Source: JAKVCB01 sp965243695 (GTDB lineage: Bacteria > Planctomycetota > Planctomycetia > Pirellulales > Lacipirellulaceae). From it: a stretch of DNA of 64,000 nucleotides. Below, in pieces: positions 63,571-64,000 of this stretch; position 1 is the stretch's first letter, and every line of letters begins with the position of its first letter. Below the pieces are notes generated by a model. That model searched no databases, was not told where the DNA came from, and was given only the letters and a program-made list of their open reading frames with translations. The stretch spans positions 310,001 to 374,000 of the forward strand of contig CBDEWC010000039.1 of assembly GCA_965243695.1 (NCBI GenBank), read 5' to 3'. The translations under genes were made by a program, and so were the position numbers.

Positions 63571-63813
63571 ATGAACGTTCTGAGCACTGCAAAAACTTGG
63601 TTGCGAGAAATCACTGAAGTTGGCCTCCTGCTGGTGGCCTTGGGAGTTGTGATTCAAGTCCTGTTTGGCGCGGATGACAAAACGCCTTTCATTGGTAATG
63701 TCACTACCAACCTGACGACCTTGATTTCCAGTTTGGGGAGTCAGGGCCTGGTGGGGGTGATCGCCCTTGGTGTCATTCTGTATCTGCTTTCGAAAAGTCG
63801 GGCTACTGCGTGA
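63571..63813 (+). CDS. Small two-helix membrane protein
   Basis: This 80-aa protein has two hydrophobic segments (VGLLLVALGVVIQVLFG and GLVGVIALGVILYLLS) joined by a polar loop (DDKTPFIGNVTTNLTT). The ATG at 63571 is the only sensible start. Size and layout resemble small membrane proteins of unknown role, or holins; there are no phage genes around. It is followed by an intrinsic terminator about 90 bp later. Confidence 0.65.
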   Translation: MNVLSTAKTWLREITEVGLLLVALGVVIQVLFGADDKTPFIGNVTTNLTTLISSLGSQGLVGVIALGVILYLLSKSRATA

Positions 63814-63900
63814 AATCGATCGCGCCGGACAAGGAATCTTCCGTCCGGTCTTTCGCCTGACTTCATAAAGGTCAGGGAAAGACTAGCGTTTAAAAATCAG

Positions 63901-63933
63901 GGCATTGCGGCATTCAGCCGCAATGCCTTTTTT
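63901..63933 (+). terminator. Intrinsic terminator
   Basis: GGCATTGCGGC (63901-63911) pairs with GCCGCAATGCC (63917-63927) around a 5-nt loop, followed by TTTTTTC. It is a textbook Rho-independent terminator for the small membrane protein gene. Confidence 0.92.
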
Positions 63934-64000
63934 CATCGACCACAGGCAGCTGTGAAAAACCGGCCACCTTGCCGGACTAAACCTCTGGCAAGCCGCGGAG

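Noticed and set aside
63571..63813. Phage holin
   Set aside because: Only the two-helix layout fits; no lysin or other phage gene is nearby.

Overview
The window looks like chromosomal DNA of a planctomycete, most likely from the Pirellulales or a close relative. The grounds are several gene types that together are characteristic of that phylum: a DUF1559 pseudopilin-like protein, secreted proteins ending in PEP-CTERM sorting signals (two of them with dockerin-like 'GDYNxDGxVDAADY' motifs), a sulfatase-like protein fused to TPRs, a protein joining TPRs to two RNA polymerase alpha C-terminal domains, and a fused SecDF. This is inferred from protein content only; no rRNA is present. GTG and TTG starts are common and Shine-Dalgarno sequences are patchy.

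From 1 to about 36.6 kb the content is mostly housekeeping. On the minus strand lie a partial TPR lipoprotein, an SDR oxidoreductase, two exported or membrane proteins of unknown function, nadK, dxs, a polyprenyl diphosphate synthase, xseB, xseA, a DUF374 acyltransferase, dapF, a small hydrophilic protein, a giant AsmA-like protein, a GT39-type glycosyltransferase and tilS. On the plus strand come rny and ymdB (a conserved pair), a DUF2752 protein and a lipoprotein. A minus-strand von Willebrand factor A protein, a plus-strand alpha/beta-hydrolase-like protein and a minus-strand LysM protein follow. The block ends with the tgt-yajC-secDF export cluster, the TPR/alpha-CTD protein, tRNA-Thr(CGT) and a nitrilase-family amidohydrolase. 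A near-consensus sigma-54 promoter at 1564-1579 faces about 380 nt without a convincing gene, closed by a strong hairpin.

From 37.4 to 59.6 kb the region is accessory and almost entirely secreted: a sulfatase/phosphodiesterase-like TPR protein, two sialidase-like (Asp-box) paralogues, three exosortase-sorted ORFs, a lipoprotein plus DUF1559 protein downstream of the second sialidase, and three large glycosidase-like proteins, one with HEAT repeats. It shows rearrangement. A transposase remnant abuts a 246-bp copy (one mismatch) of the 3' part of the sulfatase-TPR gene, after which the two sequences diverge sharply. One 1371-codon ORF reads through from a complete PEP-CTERM protein into a second signal peptide, a second secreted domain, a dockerin and a second PEP-CTERM. 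This looks like a locus for breaking down a complex glycan, but the substrate cannot be read from the sequence.

From 60.2 to 63.3 kb a CitE/malyl-CoA-lyase-like gene is followed by two genes resembling the subunits of succinyl-CoA synthetase/malate thiokinase. The window ends with a small membrane protein and an intrinsic terminator.

A pattern running through the whole window is the abundance of short direct or tandem duplications with periods of about 10-27 bp. More than twenty were found by eye. Most lie in gene spacers; some overlap stop or start codons, and a few are in-frame within coding sequence.
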